DNA of 64,000 nt from Paenibacillus sp. CAA11 (GCF_003060825.1 NZ_CP028922.1:3455001-3519000), one strand, 5' to 3'; positions 43,496 to 52,788 are shown, counted from the first letter of the stretch. Program-made: numbers and translations. Notes: generated by a model not told the origin, from the sequence alone.

Positions 43496-46432
43496 ATGAA
43501 CGAGCAATCTATCAAGATTAGTGTCAACGGGGAGAACTACGAGGCGAAGCAGGGGATGTCCGTACTGGAAGTTATTAACCTGGCGGAGATCGCCCATCCA
43601 CAGATCTGCCATGTGCCGGAAGTCGACCCGATTCAGACCTGTGATACCTGTATCGTGGAGATTAATGGGCAGCTGAAGCGGGCCTGTTCCACCCCCGCAG
43701 CAGAAGGTATGAGGATCAGCACAAATTCAGAAGCCGCCAAAGCCGCACAGACAGAAGGCATGGATCGGCTGCTGGAGAATCACATGCTGTACTGTACCGT
43801 GTGTGACAATAACAACGGTAACTGTAAACTGCATAATACCGTGGAAATGATGGAGATTGAGCACCAGAAATATCCATACCGCCCAAAGGTATCGCCAGCG
43901 GAAGTAGATATGTCACATCCCTTCTATCGCTATGATCCGAATCAATGTATTGCCTGCGGACAATGCGTAGAGGTTTGTCAGAACCTCCAAGTTAATGAAA
44001 CCCTTTCCATAGATTGGGAGGCCGATATCCCCCGTGTGATTTGGGATCAGGGCTCCGCGATTAATGATTCGTCCTGTGTAAGCTGCGGCCAGTGTGTCAC
44101 GATTTGTCCGTGCAACGCACTGATGGAGAAATCCATGCTCGGCGAAGCCGGCTTCATGTCCGGTGTGGGCGAGGAAGTGCTGGAGCCGATGATCGACATC
44201 GTTAAGGCTGTTGAGCCTGGCTATAGCGGAGTGTTCGCTATCTCTGAGATCGAAGCTGCAATGCGGGACACTCGTACGCGTAAGACCAAGACGGTCTGCA
44301 CCTTCTGCGGGGTAGGCTGCTCCTTCGAGGTCTGGACCAAGGGACGCAAGATTCTCAAGGTTCAGCCTTCTCATGATGCACCGGTCAATGCCATCTCTAC
44401 CTGTGTGAAAGGAAAATTCGGATGGGACTTTGTGAACAGCGACCAGCGCCTGACTACCCCGCTGATCCGTCAGGGAGATGCATTTGTTGAAGCTACCTGG
44501 GACGAAGCTCTATCCCTAGTGGCGGAGCGCCTAGGCTCGATCAAGAAAGAGTACGGCTCTGACAAGATCGGCTTCATCTCTTCTTCCAAGATTACCAACG
44601 AAGAGAATTATGTCATCCAGAAGCTGGCCCGTCAGGTCTTCGAGACGAACAACATCGATAACTGCTCCCGCTACTGCCAGTCCCCGGCTTCAGACGGATT
44701 AATGTCAACCGTCGGCATTGGCGGCGACTCGGGCACGATCAAGGATATCGCATCAGCCGGACTCGTTATTCTGGTTGGCTGCGCCCCAGCCGAAGGACAT
44801 CCCGTGCTGGCTACCCGCATCAAGCGGGCTCACAAGCTGCACGGCCAGAAGCTGATCGTTGCCGACCTGCGCAAGCATGAGATGGCGGAGCGCTCCGATC
44901 TGTTCATTCGTCCAAAGCAGGGAACCGACTTTGTATGGCTGACCGCCGTGACCAAATACATGATCGATCAAGGCTGGCATGATGCAAGCTTCATTACCGA
45001 TCATGTCAACTTCTTCGCAGAATACGAGAAAGTCTTAGAGAAATACACCCTTGAATTTGCTGAGCAGGAGACTGGTCTCTCCCGCGCGGAGCTGATCTCG
45101 ATTGCCGAGATGATCCGTGATGCGGACGGAACCGCTATCTGTTGGGGGATGGGCGTTACCCAGAATATCGCCGGCTCTCACACCTCTGCGGCAATCTCTA
45201 ATCTTCTGCTGGCTACAGGCAACTATATGCGTCCTGGCGCTGGCGCTTATCCGCTCCGCGGACATAACAATGTACAGGGCGCCTGCGATATGGGCACACT
45301 GCCGCCATGGCTGCCGGGCTATCAGCATGTATCGGATGATGAAGCGCGCAAGCGGTTTGAGGAAGCCTATGGCACGCTGATTTCTCCCGTGCCGGGCAAA
45401 GACAACATCCGCATGCTCGATGATATCGAGCTTGGCGAGATGAAAGCCATGTACCTCGTTGGCGAAGATATGGCTTGGGTTGACTCCAATGCCAACCATG
45501 TGCATGAAGTGCTCAGCAAGCTGGATTTCTTCGTCGTTCAGGATGTCTTCCTGTCCACGACTGCGCAATTTGCGGACGTCATTCTTCCTGCGGCGCCTTC
45601 GCTCGAGAAAGAAGGAACCTTCTCGAATACAGAACGCCGGGTTCAGCGCCTCTACCAGGTATTCGAACCGCTTGGCGAATCCAAGCCGGACTGGTGGATT
45701 ACAACCCAAATCGCCAAGCATATGGGCTTCGATTGGGGCTATACCCATCCGTCTGAGATTTTTGCCGAGATGGCGAGCTTGACTCCGTTCTTCTCTGGCT
45801 GCAGCTATGACATGCTGGAAGACTGGGGCAGCTTCCTGTGGGGCTCCGCATCCGGTGAAAGCACCCCGCTGCTCTATACGGACGGCTTCTACTTCCCGGA
45901 TAAGAAGGCCCGCTTCTCGCTGGTGGAGTACGTTCCTCCCGTGGAATATCCAGCCGAGTTCGATCTCGTGCTGAACAACGGGCGCCTGCTGGAGCATTTC
46001 CATGAAGGCAACCTGACGAATAAGTCGCAGGGGATTAACCACAAGTTCCCAGACGTATTCGTAGAAGTATCTCCTGAGCTAGCGAAAGAACGAGGTGTCG
46101 AAGACGGCTCCCTGGTCCGGCTGGAATCGCCTTATGGTGCGATCAAGCTGCGGGCGCTTGTCACCGACCGGGTGCGCGGACATGAGGTTTATGTGCCCAT
46201 GCACTCCAACAGTCATGAGAGTGCGGTCAACCTGCTTACCGGATCAGCCGTGGATGTACGGACACACACTCCTGCCTATAAGCAAACCAAAGTGCGCATG
46301 CAGATTCTTAACGTGAAGGGCGTTAACCCGCTGCCGCAGACAAATCCTCGCTATAAGAAGCGCAACCCGCAGAACGGGGTTGAAGTTCAGCGGAAGTGGA
46401 ACCGTCAGGATTTCGTATCGCTGGTAGACTAG
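43496..46432 (+). CDS. Formate dehydrogenase, molybdopterin catalytic subunit with NuoG-like iron-sulfur N-terminus
   Basis: 978 residues; ATG 43496 follows AAAGGAG. Residues 1-75 form a [2Fe-2S] domain (ICHVPEVDPIQTCDTCIVEI), then a His/Cys cluster region (LYCTVCDNNNGNC), two [4Fe-4S] motifs (QCIACGQCVEVC; SCVSCGQCVTICPC) and the molybdopterin oxidoreductase body starting with VCTFCGVGCSFEVWTKG. The Mo ligand is Cys (NCSRYCQSPASDGL), not selenocysteine, so the enzyme is a cytosolic YjgC-type formate dehydrogenase. The C-terminal dinucleotide-binding domain includes YVPMHSNSHESAVN. It is co-transcribed with the DUF1641 gene. Confidence 0.94.
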   Translation: MNEQSIKISVNGENYEAKQGMSVLEVINLAEIAHPQICHVPEVDPIQTCDTCIVEINGQLKRACSTPAAEGMRISTNSEAAKAAQTEGMDRLLENHMLYCTVCDNNNGNCKLHNTVEMMEIEHQKYPYRPKVSPAEVDMSHPFYRYDPNQCIACGQCVEVCQNLQVNETLSIDWEADIPRVIWDQGSAINDSSCVSCGQCVTICPCNALMEKSMLGEAGFMSGVGEEVLEPMIDIVKAVEPGYSGVFAISEIEAAMRDTRTRKTKTVCTFCGVGCSFEVWTKGRKILKVQPSHDAPVNAISTCVKGKFGWDFVNSDQRLTTPLIRQGDAFVEATWDEALSLVAERLGSIKKEYGSDKIGFISSSKITNEENYVIQKLARQVFETNNIDNCSRYCQSPASDGLMSTVGIGGDSGTIKDIASAGLVILVGCAPAEGHPVLATRIKRAHKLHGQKLIVADLRKHEMAERSDLFIRPKQGTDFVWLTAVTKYMIDQGWHDASFITDHVNFFAEYEKVLEKYTLEFAEQETGLSRAELISIAEMIRDADGTAICWGMGVTQNIAGSHTSAAISNLLLATGNYMRPGAGAYPLRGHNNVQGACDMGTLPPWLPGYQHVSDDEARKRFEEAYGTLISPVPGKDNIRMLDDIELGEMKAMYLVGEDMAWVDSNANHVHEVLSKLDFFVVQDVFLSTTAQFADVILPAAPSLEKEGTFSNTERRVQRLYQVFEPLGESKPDWWITTQIAKHMGFDWGYTHPSEIFAEMASLTPFFSGCSYDMLEDWGSFLWGSASGESTPLLYTDGFYFPDKKARFSLVEYVPPVEYPAEFDLVLNNGRLLEHFHEGNLTNKSQGINHKFPDVFVEVSPELAKERGVEDGSLVRLESPYGAIKLRALVTDRVRGHEVYVPMHSNSHESAVNLLTGSAVDVRTHTPAYKQTKVRMQILNVKGVNPLPQTNPRYKKRNPQNGVEVQRKWNRQDFVSLVD

Positions 46433-46453
46433 ATCACGGAAGGAGACAGACCG

Positions 46454-46951
46454 ATGGCAAAACCCATTTCCCTTGTCAAAAAGCGGATGATTACCGAGGA
46501 AGAACGCCAGGAACAGACCATTCAGCGTCTAAAACAGCAGCTTGCCGAGAGCAATGAGGCGCTAGAGAAGTCCTTGGTCATTCTGAATGAGCTGCATCAA
46601 AGCGGCATTCTTGAAGCAGCCGAATCCATGCTGAAGGCCAAAGCCAAAATTGCAGAAATTGCGCTGGGACAAATCTCGCGTAAAGAGGTTACTAACCTAA
46701 TCAATAACGGCATGGCTGCAGCCGGGGCTCTCACGAATATTGATCCGGCCCAGACATCGAAGCTGATGAATGGCTTGACTTCAGGCATTCAGGAGGCGAA
46801 TGCCTCGACCGGAGGCGCCAAGAAGATCGGATTGTTTACGCTCATGAAGTCCCTTAAGGATCCGGATGTGAACCGGGCTCTTGGGTTTGGGCTTAACTTC
46901 CTGAAGGGCCTCGGCCGAGGACTTCAGGACAAAGATGAACCGAACGCTTAA
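46454..46951 (+). CDS. DUF1641 protein, YjgD-type partner of formate dehydrogenase
   Basis: 165 residues; the AAGGAGAC site and ATG 46454 lie 21 bases after the dehydrogenase stop. It has an N-terminal coiled coil (EERQEQTIQRLKQQLAESNE) and the DUF1641 core ending in GAKKIGLFTLMKSLKDPDVN, RALGFGLNFLKGLGRGL. In Bacillus, YjgD accompanies YjgC; it is proposed to be a second subunit or electron-transfer adaptor, not yet settled. Confidence 0.9.
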   Translation: MAKPISLVKKRMITEEERQEQTIQRLKQQLAESNEALEKSLVILNELHQSGILEAAESMLKAKAKIAEIALGQISRKEVTNLINNGMAAAGALTNIDPAQTSKLMNGLTSGIQEANASTGGAKKIGLFTLMKSLKDPDVNRALGFGLNFLKGLGRGLQDKDEPNA

Positions 46952-47005
46952 GGCTATTTCTTCTATTAATATAAAATGTGCAATCTTTTCTCAGATGCAT
47001 ACATG

Positions 47006-47051
47006 AAGGGGCATTCTCTTTGCAGGAATACTGCAGAGAGAACGCCCCTTT
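47006..47051 (+). terminator. Terminator after the formate dehydrogenase operon
   Basis: AAGGGGC...GCCCCTT with inner TTCTCT/AGAGAA and CTGCAG/TTTGCAG arms makes a long stem followed by TTTGTC. Confidence 0.8.
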
Positions 47052-47209
47052 GTCTATCGTTGTGGCAGCTTCTTTACATCTAACTGGTTATGACTGCAAC
47101 CTTTTTTTTGCAAAAATATGGTATAAAGCGAACAAAAATTGTATTATATAACCATATCGAAAATCAAGAGTATTTCATAGATGCAGATATAGAAAGGACG
47201 CTTCGCCCC

Positions 47210-48469
47210 ATGAGTGCATTACCCCAGTTTGAAGAATCGGACATCATTTGCAAAATGATTACTGACAGCTTTGAAGTGAACATTTTCAAGTCAGATGAAC
47301 AAGGAAAGCTTCTTTCCAGCACAGTGAAAGACTTGCCTGCCCACCCATTGAAAAAAAACTGGCAGGAGCTTTTGCACCCTTATCTTAGCCAAATAGCCCC
47401 ATCACCCTATCCGCAGTGGGTATCAACCCCTTATCTCGAAAACTTTCTTATTATTCCGATCGTCCAGTTTGAGTGGAATTTCGGGCATTTAATCATCGGC
47501 CCAGTCCTGGAGGCTGTTCTCACAGATCAGGTCGTTGACGGCCTAATGTATGATCATCGGATTCCCCAGGAGCGCAGAAAAGAGCTATTGGAATATTACA
47601 GAAATATTCCGATTTATAGCGGCACCAAGCTTCTTCAGATAGGAATACTCCTCTATTACTCCATTTACCGAAAGCAGCTTGATATGAAAGAGTTGATAGA
47701 GCATATGGAGAAGGACAACTCCCACGCCATAAAAGTGAAGGACAGGCTAAATAACCATTTGAATAAGAGTTATCAGAACCCGCCACAGCAGCATAACTAC
47801 TTACTTGAACAGCAGGTGTTACAGTGTATTCGGGAAGGGCGTAAGGATGAGCTGATGCAATTTGCAGAGCTGCACCGACAGCATGAGGGGATCGGCATAC
47901 TTTCCCAGAAGAGCCACCTGCGGCATCTGAAGAATGTCGGCATTTGTTCTATTACACTTTACACGCGGGCGAGTATTGAGGGCGGGCTTCATCAAGAGGT
48001 CGCCTTTCCATTAAGTGATCTGTATATTCAAGAGCTTGAGGAGCTGCATACGGCTGAAGAGATCTATACCCTGCTAGACCATGCCTTATCTGACTTTACA
48101 GGCAAAGTTCAGGAGATCAAGGAGCTGCAGTACAGCAAGCCCGTCACGATATGCAGAAGGTATATTTTCAACCATATCTACCAGCCGATTACGCTGGAGC
48201 AGCTTGGAGAAGCATCAGGCCTTCATCCCGGTTATTTATCACGTTTGTTCAAACGAGAGGTCGGTATAGGAATCAACCAGTACATAAGACAGGAACGGAT
48301 TGAGGAAGCCAAGAAGCTGTTAAAATTATCGGATTATCCACTATCCAAAATTTGCTTGATGCTAAACTTTAACGATCAGAGCTATTTCACCAAGACCTTT
48401 AAGGCGATGACAGGCGTCACGCCAGGACAATACCGTAACGCCGCGCATAACGAGCCGGCCACTAGCTAA
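47210..48469 (+). CDS. AraC family transcriptional regulator with large N-terminal sensor domain
   Basis: ATG 47210 (MSALPQFEESDIICKMI) is preferred over ATG 47090, which has no ribosome binding site; AAAGGA precedes 47210 at a long spacing. About 420 residues: an N-terminal sensor (SFEVNIFKSDEQGKLLSS, FLIIPIVQFEWNFGHLIIGP), a helical middle section (LLEQQVLQCIREGRKDELMQ) and the AraC double HTH (LEQLGEASGLHPGYLSRLFK; LSKICLMLNFNDQSYFTKTF). This is the type of Paenibacillus/Bacillus regulator that controls sugar or surface genes. Target unknown; it converges on the next gene. Confidence 0.85.
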   Translation: MSALPQFEESDIICKMITDSFEVNIFKSDEQGKLLSSTVKDLPAHPLKKNWQELLHPYLSQIAPSPYPQWVSTPYLENFLIIPIVQFEWNFGHLIIGPVLEAVLTDQVVDGLMYDHRIPQERRKELLEYYRNIPIYSGTKLLQIGILLYYSIYRKQLDMKELIEHMEKDNSHAIKVKDRLNNHLNKSYQNPPQQHNYLLEQQVLQCIREGRKDELMQFAELHRQHEGIGILSQKSHLRHLKNVGICSITLYTRASIEGGLHQEVAFPLSDLYIQELEELHTAEEIYTLLDHALSDFTGKVQEIKELQYSKPVTICRRYIFNHIYQPITLEQLGEASGLHPGYLSRLFKREVGIGINQYIRQERIEEAKKLLKLSDYPLSKICLMLNFNDQSYFTKTFKAMTGVTPGQYRNAAHNEPATS

Positions 48470-48470
48470 G

Positions 48471-48833
48471 CTATCTTATCGTCTTCACAGGAGCGGTGAG
48501 ATAGGCTTGCGCCTCCTCTAAGCTGTCAAAGGACGCTGCCATACTGCCAAACATCTGCTTCATCTGTATTCTTAATGTCACTGAAGGGGCGTAAAATGCC
48601 CACTTCGCAATGCCATGCTCTTGGCTGATGGGCCCCAATGATGCCAAGGCTACAGCAACTTGTTGGGGAAATCTACGGCTTAAGCTTAAATCACCCAGCA
48701 CGATAAACCCGGGCTTGGCCTGCTGAACGGCTTGTTTATAATACTCTATGTAATGAATTACTTCTTCCATGGTGATGCTTCGGATTGCGCAAGTAATCTG
48801 GTTGCTCTGTTCATTGTATGTAATCTCAAACAT
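48471..48833 (-). CDS. Small hypothetical protein, STAS/SpoIIAA-like fold suspected
   Basis: 120 residues, AGGAGG site before ATG 48833. Strand-helix pattern (FEITYNEQSNQITCAIRSIT, PGFIVLGDLSLSRRFPQQVA, AKWAFYAPSVTLRIQMKQMF) resembles the small alpha/beta STAS-like proteins, including the GDLSLS turn. No domain motif decides it. It follows the NRPS-like gene by 39 bases on the same strand and is probably co-transcribed, hence under the same c-di-GMP switch. Confidence 0.55.
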   Translation of the reverse strand: MFEITYNEQSNQITCAIRSITMEEVIHYIEYYKQAVQQAKPGFIVLGDLSLSRRFPQQVAVALASLGPISQEHGIAKWAFYAPSVTLRIQMKQMFGSMAASFDSLEEAQAYLTAPVKTIR

Positions 48834-48872
48834 TGTACTTGTCCTCCTGTAACAACTTGATGCTAGATCTTT

Positions 48873-50810
48873 CTATTTGCGGTCTCTTGTCCTTAGCAGC
48901 TGGACCGTTCCATCCGGCAGCCAGCGGGCCTGCCTGCCTGTTCTGTAACTCTTTCTCTGAGGTCTCCAATTCCAGGGATCATTCATAAAAACATCTGTAT
49001 CTGCCTCCCTCTCCTTGTCTTCGTCTTCCCATTCGAATTCCTTACCTAGGATCATTAATTCTCCCGGAATGAAGGCAGGCTGTAGGTGGCCGCATGAATC
49101 CAGAATGGCCCACTGCACACCTGCAATAGGCTTGATGCGCGGGAAGCGCTCCTCTTCCCTGGATATCAGCTGTATGCCTGCGATCCCTCCGCTCTGCGCC
49201 AGGCTGTAGCCAGCATACACTCTATACGGAGGCAGGCTGCCCGGCAAGCTGCCGCATAGTCCCCAGGTAAGCAGTGCACGAAGCGAGCGATTCTCTAACT
49301 TCATGATAGGAATGCTGAGCTCCGGGGGAATCAAAGTACAGGTGATTGCATGTTCATCAAAATAATGATACAGCCCTTCTGCATCCTTCGCCAGTTCTTC
49401 AGACACGATATGAAGGGTTGCCCCTGAGGCCAAATAAGCGGGGTAGCTCCAGCTAGGAATGCCTGTCTCCCACTGCTCAACAATTACCCCACGGTCATCG
49501 GGACTCAGTTCAAAATGCTGCCGATGCCAGGAAGCAAGCTGGACCAGCGTACGATGATCATAAACCCTCCTTTTCGCCACCCCCTCTGTATCGAAACTGT
49601 ACAGCACACAGGCTCTGTCAAAAGCGGCCGGGCTTTTAGCAGGAGCACAAACAGCAGCCGGCTTCTGTAGAGCCTCCGCTGCATGAAGGGTTGGAATCTG
49701 AGTCGCCTCTAAGCGGTCATCAGGCTTTAGGAGCAGCAGAAGCTTAGCTCTGCTATTCTTAATCACATGCTGCGCCTGCTTCGCAGTGAATGACAGTGGG
49801 ATGGGAATATAAGCGGCCCCGGCGGCCAGTATCCCTAACATAAGGGGCAGCAGAAGCAGATGAGGTATAACCTGAAGTGCAACGAGATCACCTCTGCCGA
49901 TCCCATACCCGGTGATCACTTCTGCTAAGCGTTTTACGGCATGGTCTAACTGAGTGTATGTCAGCTTCTCTGTCCCATGAACGACAGCAGAATGCCCCGG
50001 CGTCTGCTCAGCCTGATCATTCAATAAAGTAAGCAGCGTCGCCCCCGGCAGCTCCGGCGGAGATGAGGCACTGAATTTGGTGTCAAGCTGCCGCTTCTCC
50101 TCGGAAGTTAACATCTCAACAGCGCTAATCGGCGTCATCGGAGTTTGAAGACCAGCCTCCAGCATATGATCCAAATGGCAGATCAGCCGGTCCACCATAA
50201 CCCGGTGATAGCGATCGCTTCGGAACAAGGCTTCTACTTGAATTCCACCTTCGGCGAATTTGACATTAAGCAGAAGCTCACATCCTGACTCTTGGACTCT
50301 CTCCTTCGTTGACTTCGTTAGTTTGAGTCCTAGGGCAGCCCGAATCGGCAAGTCCTTTCCAAGAGAAGCGGACAAATTAACAAATTCCTGCGGTGCTATA
50401 GCTCGCTGGCCTTCCTGATCTATGCTGTCCTTCATCTGCTCGAAGGCAAACCCCAGCGGCCAGTTCAAGCCGAATTGAAGCTCCAGTGGGATCACTTGAT
50501 CAGGCTGAGTGGTGATGGCTGCCAGCCACACGGCATGGCTTCCGTAGTAACGCTGAAGCACAAGACCCAAAGCCGTGCAGCATGCTGCCAAACGGTGTTC
50601 TGCTGACATGGCCAGCAGGCGCTGCCCGCCGAGCGAATAGGCCTTAATTATCGAGCCTTCGGTTATTTCATAGCCTGGATCTGATGATAAAGCTGGCACT
50701 GGAAGATCATTTACAAGGCTATCCTGGGTCTCTGTGCTTTGAAGACGGTGCCTCCAATATTCCAAATTATTTAACGGCTTGTCAGCCTCAATTATATTTC
50801 CCGGAGACAT
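48873..50810 (-). CDS. Degenerate NRPS-like protein: condensation tail plus adenylation-like domain, no carrier domain
   Basis: ATG 50810 (MSPGNIIEADKP) is favoured by GGGGGG just upstream; ATG 50831 is an alternative. Residues about 1-245 resemble the end of a condensation domain (YHRVMVDRLICHLDHMLEA, then PISAVEMLTSEEKRQLD linker). Residues about 260-640 follow the adenylation layout: LLTLLNDQAEQTPGHSAVVH, LTYTQLDHAVKRLAEVITGY, and YRTGRQARWLPDGTVQLL. However, the ATP-binding P-loop SGTTGxPKG is replaced by SFDTEGVAKRR, the A7 aspartate is changed (YRTGR, not YRTGD), and the sequence ends before the A8/A10 lysine and the carrier domain. Adenylation is therefore unlikely. It may be a decayed or repurposed module. 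A c-di-GMP riboswitch precedes it. Confidence 0.78.
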   Translation of the reverse strand: MSPGNIIEADKPLNNLEYWRHRLQSTETQDSLVNDLPVPALSSDPGYEITEGSIIKAYSLGGQRLLAMSAEHRLAACCTALGLVLQRYYGSHAVWLAAITTQPDQVIPLELQFGLNWPLGFAFEQMKDSIDQEGQRAIAPQEFVNLSASLGKDLPIRAALGLKLTKSTKERVQESGCELLLNVKFAEGGIQVEALFRSDRYHRVMVDRLICHLDHMLEAGLQTPMTPISAVEMLTSEEKRQLDTKFSASSPPELPGATLLTLLNDQAEQTPGHSAVVHGTEKLTYTQLDHAVKRLAEVITGYGIGRGDLVALQVIPHLLLLPLMLGILAAGAAYIPIPLSFTAKQAQHVIKNSRAKLLLLLKPDDRLEATQIPTLHAAEALQKPAAVCAPAKSPAAFDRACVLYSFDTEGVAKRRVYDHRTLVQLASWHRQHFELSPDDRGVIVEQWETGIPSWSYPAYLASGATLHIVSEELAKDAEGLYHYFDEHAITCTLIPPELSIPIMKLENRSLRALLTWGLCGSLPGSLPPYRVYAGYSLAQSGGIAGIQLISREEERFPRIKPIAGVQWAILDSCGHLQPAFIPGELMILGKEFEWEDEDKEREADTDVFMNDPWNWRPQRKSYRTGRQARWLPDGTVQLLRTRDRK

Positions 50811-50852
50811 AGGATCCCCCCATTCTCGCATTGCCGTTCTTCACATTAACAT

Positions 50853-50990
50853 AAAAAAAATAACCCGCCGCCAAGGAGAGTTACAAACATGGTTACGCCC
50901 AAGGACTCGGCAGCTGGCTGGCTGATGCAACAATTTTGCATGTAAGCCCCTAAAGCTTTGCGTCACCGCCTTCCGACGGGTTTGCCTTTT
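50853..50990 (-). ncRNA. Cyclic di-GMP-I (GEMM-I) riboswitch with expression-platform terminator
   Basis: On the minus strand GGCAAACC (near 50985-50978), an AAGGCGG stem strand and GACGCAAAGC (50964-50955) occur in the order and spacing of the GEMM-I aptamer, followed by GGGGCTTACAT and a GGGCGTAACC close. The GCAAACC...GACGCAAAGC pair is highly characteristic. Downstream, TAACTC/GGGTTA (50883-50861) forms a stem followed by eight T, a terminator about 50 bases before the NRPS-like gene. The switch probably controls the two minus-strand genes 50810-48471. The direction of control cannot be read with certainty. Confidence 0.88.
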
Positions 50991-51183
50991 ATAGATAAAT
51001 AAATAATAATATTGCCAATTATGTAAATATAAATTGTATATTTTGGACTACCGGACTATTTCAAAAAATGACTATAGTATAATATATCTATGTATTATAT
51101 TACCATAATGAGCTTACTTTACAATACACTCCCCTGGGATTTTGTATTTTTATGTCGAAAAATATCTTAGGTATAGCAAAAAA

Positions 51184-51203
51184 AGACCGCATTTCTGCGG
51201 TCT
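51184..51203 (-). terminator. Terminator after the 100-residue helical protein gene
   Basis: AGACCGCA pairs with TGCGGTCT across a 4-base loop; the minus strand continues with seven T. The AT-rich stretch 50991-51183 shows no gene, and probably carries the riboswitch promoter. Confidence 0.85.
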
Positions 51204-51253
51204 ATGCCTATATTCATGTTATATGAATCTATGAATTAAAGTTATCCTTCAGA

Positions 51254-51556
51254 TTATTCAACGCCATCCTTGAAATGGCTGCTCCAATGTTTATCGCCTT
51301 TATGATTAAGGTCTTCCGCAGTCTTCTCCAAAGTTTGCAGCAGCGCTTCCTTTACTTTGGCCACAGTCTCACGAAATACGGTCACCTCAGAGCCTTTAAT
51401 CTTCTCTCCGTACAAAGCTTGCGCGGCATTGTATTCCCGATGCTCTTCCACCAGGTTCTCAATCGAAGCAAGTGCGTGTTCAACAAAATGAGTGAGCGTG
51501 TGATGCTCCTTCGAAAGAGACTGCTTCAAATCCTGAACTTTTGCTAATGTTGCCAT
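51254..51556 (-). CDS. Small helical protein of unknown function
   Basis: 100 residues starting at ATG 51556 with AGAGGTGA upstream. It is predicted fully helical, and rich in His and Glu (SKEHHTLTHFVEHALASIEN, VTVFRETVAKVKEALLQTLE, HKGDKHWSSHFKDGVE). There is no signal or membrane segment. The His/Glu-rich helices recall hemerythrin-like or DUF-type stress proteins, but no defining motif is present. It is a single-gene transcript with its own terminator in an AT-rich surrounding. Confidence 0.65.
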   Translation of the reverse strand: MATLAKVQDLKQSLSKEHHTLTHFVEHALASIENLVEEHREYNAAQALYGEKIKGSEVTVFRETVAKVKEALLQTLEKTAEDLNHKGDKHWSSHFKDGVE

Positions 51557-51672
51557 AACAGATCACCTCTATAATAAATTGTAAATTTACAATCTGAAAA
51601 ATTTCACGAAATTTTCAACAAATTCATTTTAATATGTAATAATTTATATTGCAATTAGAAAATTATTGTTTT

Positions 51673-51825
51673 ATGAAATTTTTTATAAATGAGACCTATT
51701 TGCAAATGCAAGCTCAAACGAAGCGTAAAGAGCTGATTCGAGAAGATGAGCGATGGTTTTTGGGAAGTACGCCGAATTTTGTTGAGCGCTTTCATGAGGA
51801 AGGGTTGCAGAATTCAGAAGGGTAG
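51673..51825 (+). pseudogene. Short open frame, probable remnant of a larger gene continuing to about 51970
   Basis: ATG 51673 opens 50 codons (including KRKELIREDERWFLGSTPNF and ERFHEEGLQNSEG) without a ribosome binding site. Three bases later another frame (51828 onward) continues with protein-like text (YNISWTLDFDPENEYGESLN, CIGESVMEAYSVISQLFS) and runs into the AraC gene end. The two could be halves of a frameshifted gene of about 100 residues. Family unknown. The preceding 110 bases are very AT-rich. Confidence 0.3.
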
Positions 51826-51969
51826 TTATGTTTCTTACCAGGGGGATGCTGTACAATATTTCGTGGACACTTGATTTCGATCCAGAGAATGAATATGGCG
51901 AAAGCCTTAATTTGAAATTCTGTATCGGTGAATCTGTCATGGAGGCTTATTCGGTAATCAGTCAGCTAT

Positions 51970-52788
51970 TCAGTTGGACTTTTTGTATTCATAGGGCGTT
52001 TTCCCCATGACTTCCTTAAATGCTTTTCTAAAGGACTTCACGTTAGGGAACCCGGTCTCATAGGAAATCTCAGTAAGCGATTTGTTCGTTGTATCCAGCA
52101 GCTCGATCGCCTTTTCCAGGCAAAGGATCTGCTTGTATTCCATAAATGTCTGGCCAGTGTATTCATGAAACATCCGGGACAAATAAGCCTTGGAATAACC
52201 GCATGTGCGAGCTGTTTCAGCCAAGCTAATATTTTCAGTATAGTGCTCTTTTATAAAATCCAAAATATCTTGAATTTTTTGCTGTTTGGCACTGCTGGTA
52301 GCGGATGTAATCTCGGCTATCTGGCCAAAATGTTGCACCAACCAATATTTGAGCTCAATGACCCGGCTCTGGGCCAGAATATAGTCATAGGTTCCTGTAG
52401 ATATTTGCAGGTTATATATTTCCATTAGCAACGCTCTCAGGTTGGAGAGGATCGACTCTTCCAGCTGTCCTTCAGATGTGTTCAACTGAATGATAATCTG
52501 TTCGCCGGCAAAAAAGGATTCCGAAAAATGCAGCACAAGCACACGGTTCTCCGTAAGACTTTGAGTCGAGTGAGGGACATTGCTGTTAATGAACAACAAA
52601 TCCTGATCCGTCAAAGTGGTTACTTTCCCTTCATGCCATACTCGCAGGCTTCCGCTAATACAGTAAATCAGCTCCATATTGCTGTGAAAATGCATCGGAA
52701 TAACTCTCTCTGTATTGCTGGCTTGAAAAATAAAAAGGTTTATCAGTTTTTTTCGATCTATTTCAATATGTTCATACATCTTTTTCAT
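51970..52788 (-). CDS. AraC family regulator of the beta-fructoside/beta-glucoside PTS operon
   Basis: 272 residues with N-terminal cupin (IPMHFHSNMELIYCISGSLR, LLFINSNVPHSTQSL) and C-terminal double HTH (LAETARTCGYSKAYLSRMFH; LTEISYETGFPNVKSFRKAF) closing with MGKTPYEYKKSN. It lies directly downstream of the PTS operon on the same strand, behind a terminator, so it likely has its own promoter. Role in sensing the PTS substrate is inferred from position. Similar in make-up to the AraC gene at 16-882. Confidence 0.9.
   Translation of the reverse strand: MKKMYEHIEIDRKKLINLFIFQASNTERVIPMHFHSNMELIYCISGSLRVWHEGKVTTLTDQDLLFINSNVPHSTQSLTENRVLVLHFSESFFAGEQIIIQLNTSEGQLEESILSNLRALLMEIYNLQISTGTYDYILAQSRVIELKYWLVQHFGQIAEITSATSSAKQQKIQDILDFIKEHYTENISLAETARTCGYSKAYLSRMFHEYTGQTFMEYKQILCLEKAIELLDTTNKSLTEISYETGFPNVKSFRKAFKEVMGKTPYEYKKSN

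Noticed and set aside
45035-46042. Minus-strand open frame of 335 codons inside the formate dehydrogenase gene
   Set aside because: The sense strand encodes the molybdopterin domain with all motifs; the antisense frame is a by-product of codon bias.
43496-46432. Possible selenocysteine formate dehydrogenase
   Set aside because: The Mo-ligand position is an ordinary Cys codon (NCSRYCQSP) and no in-frame TGA occurs.
48873-50810. Functional NRPS module
   Set aside because: P-loop, YRTGD aspartate, A10 lysine and carrier domain are missing, so it is described as degenerate instead.
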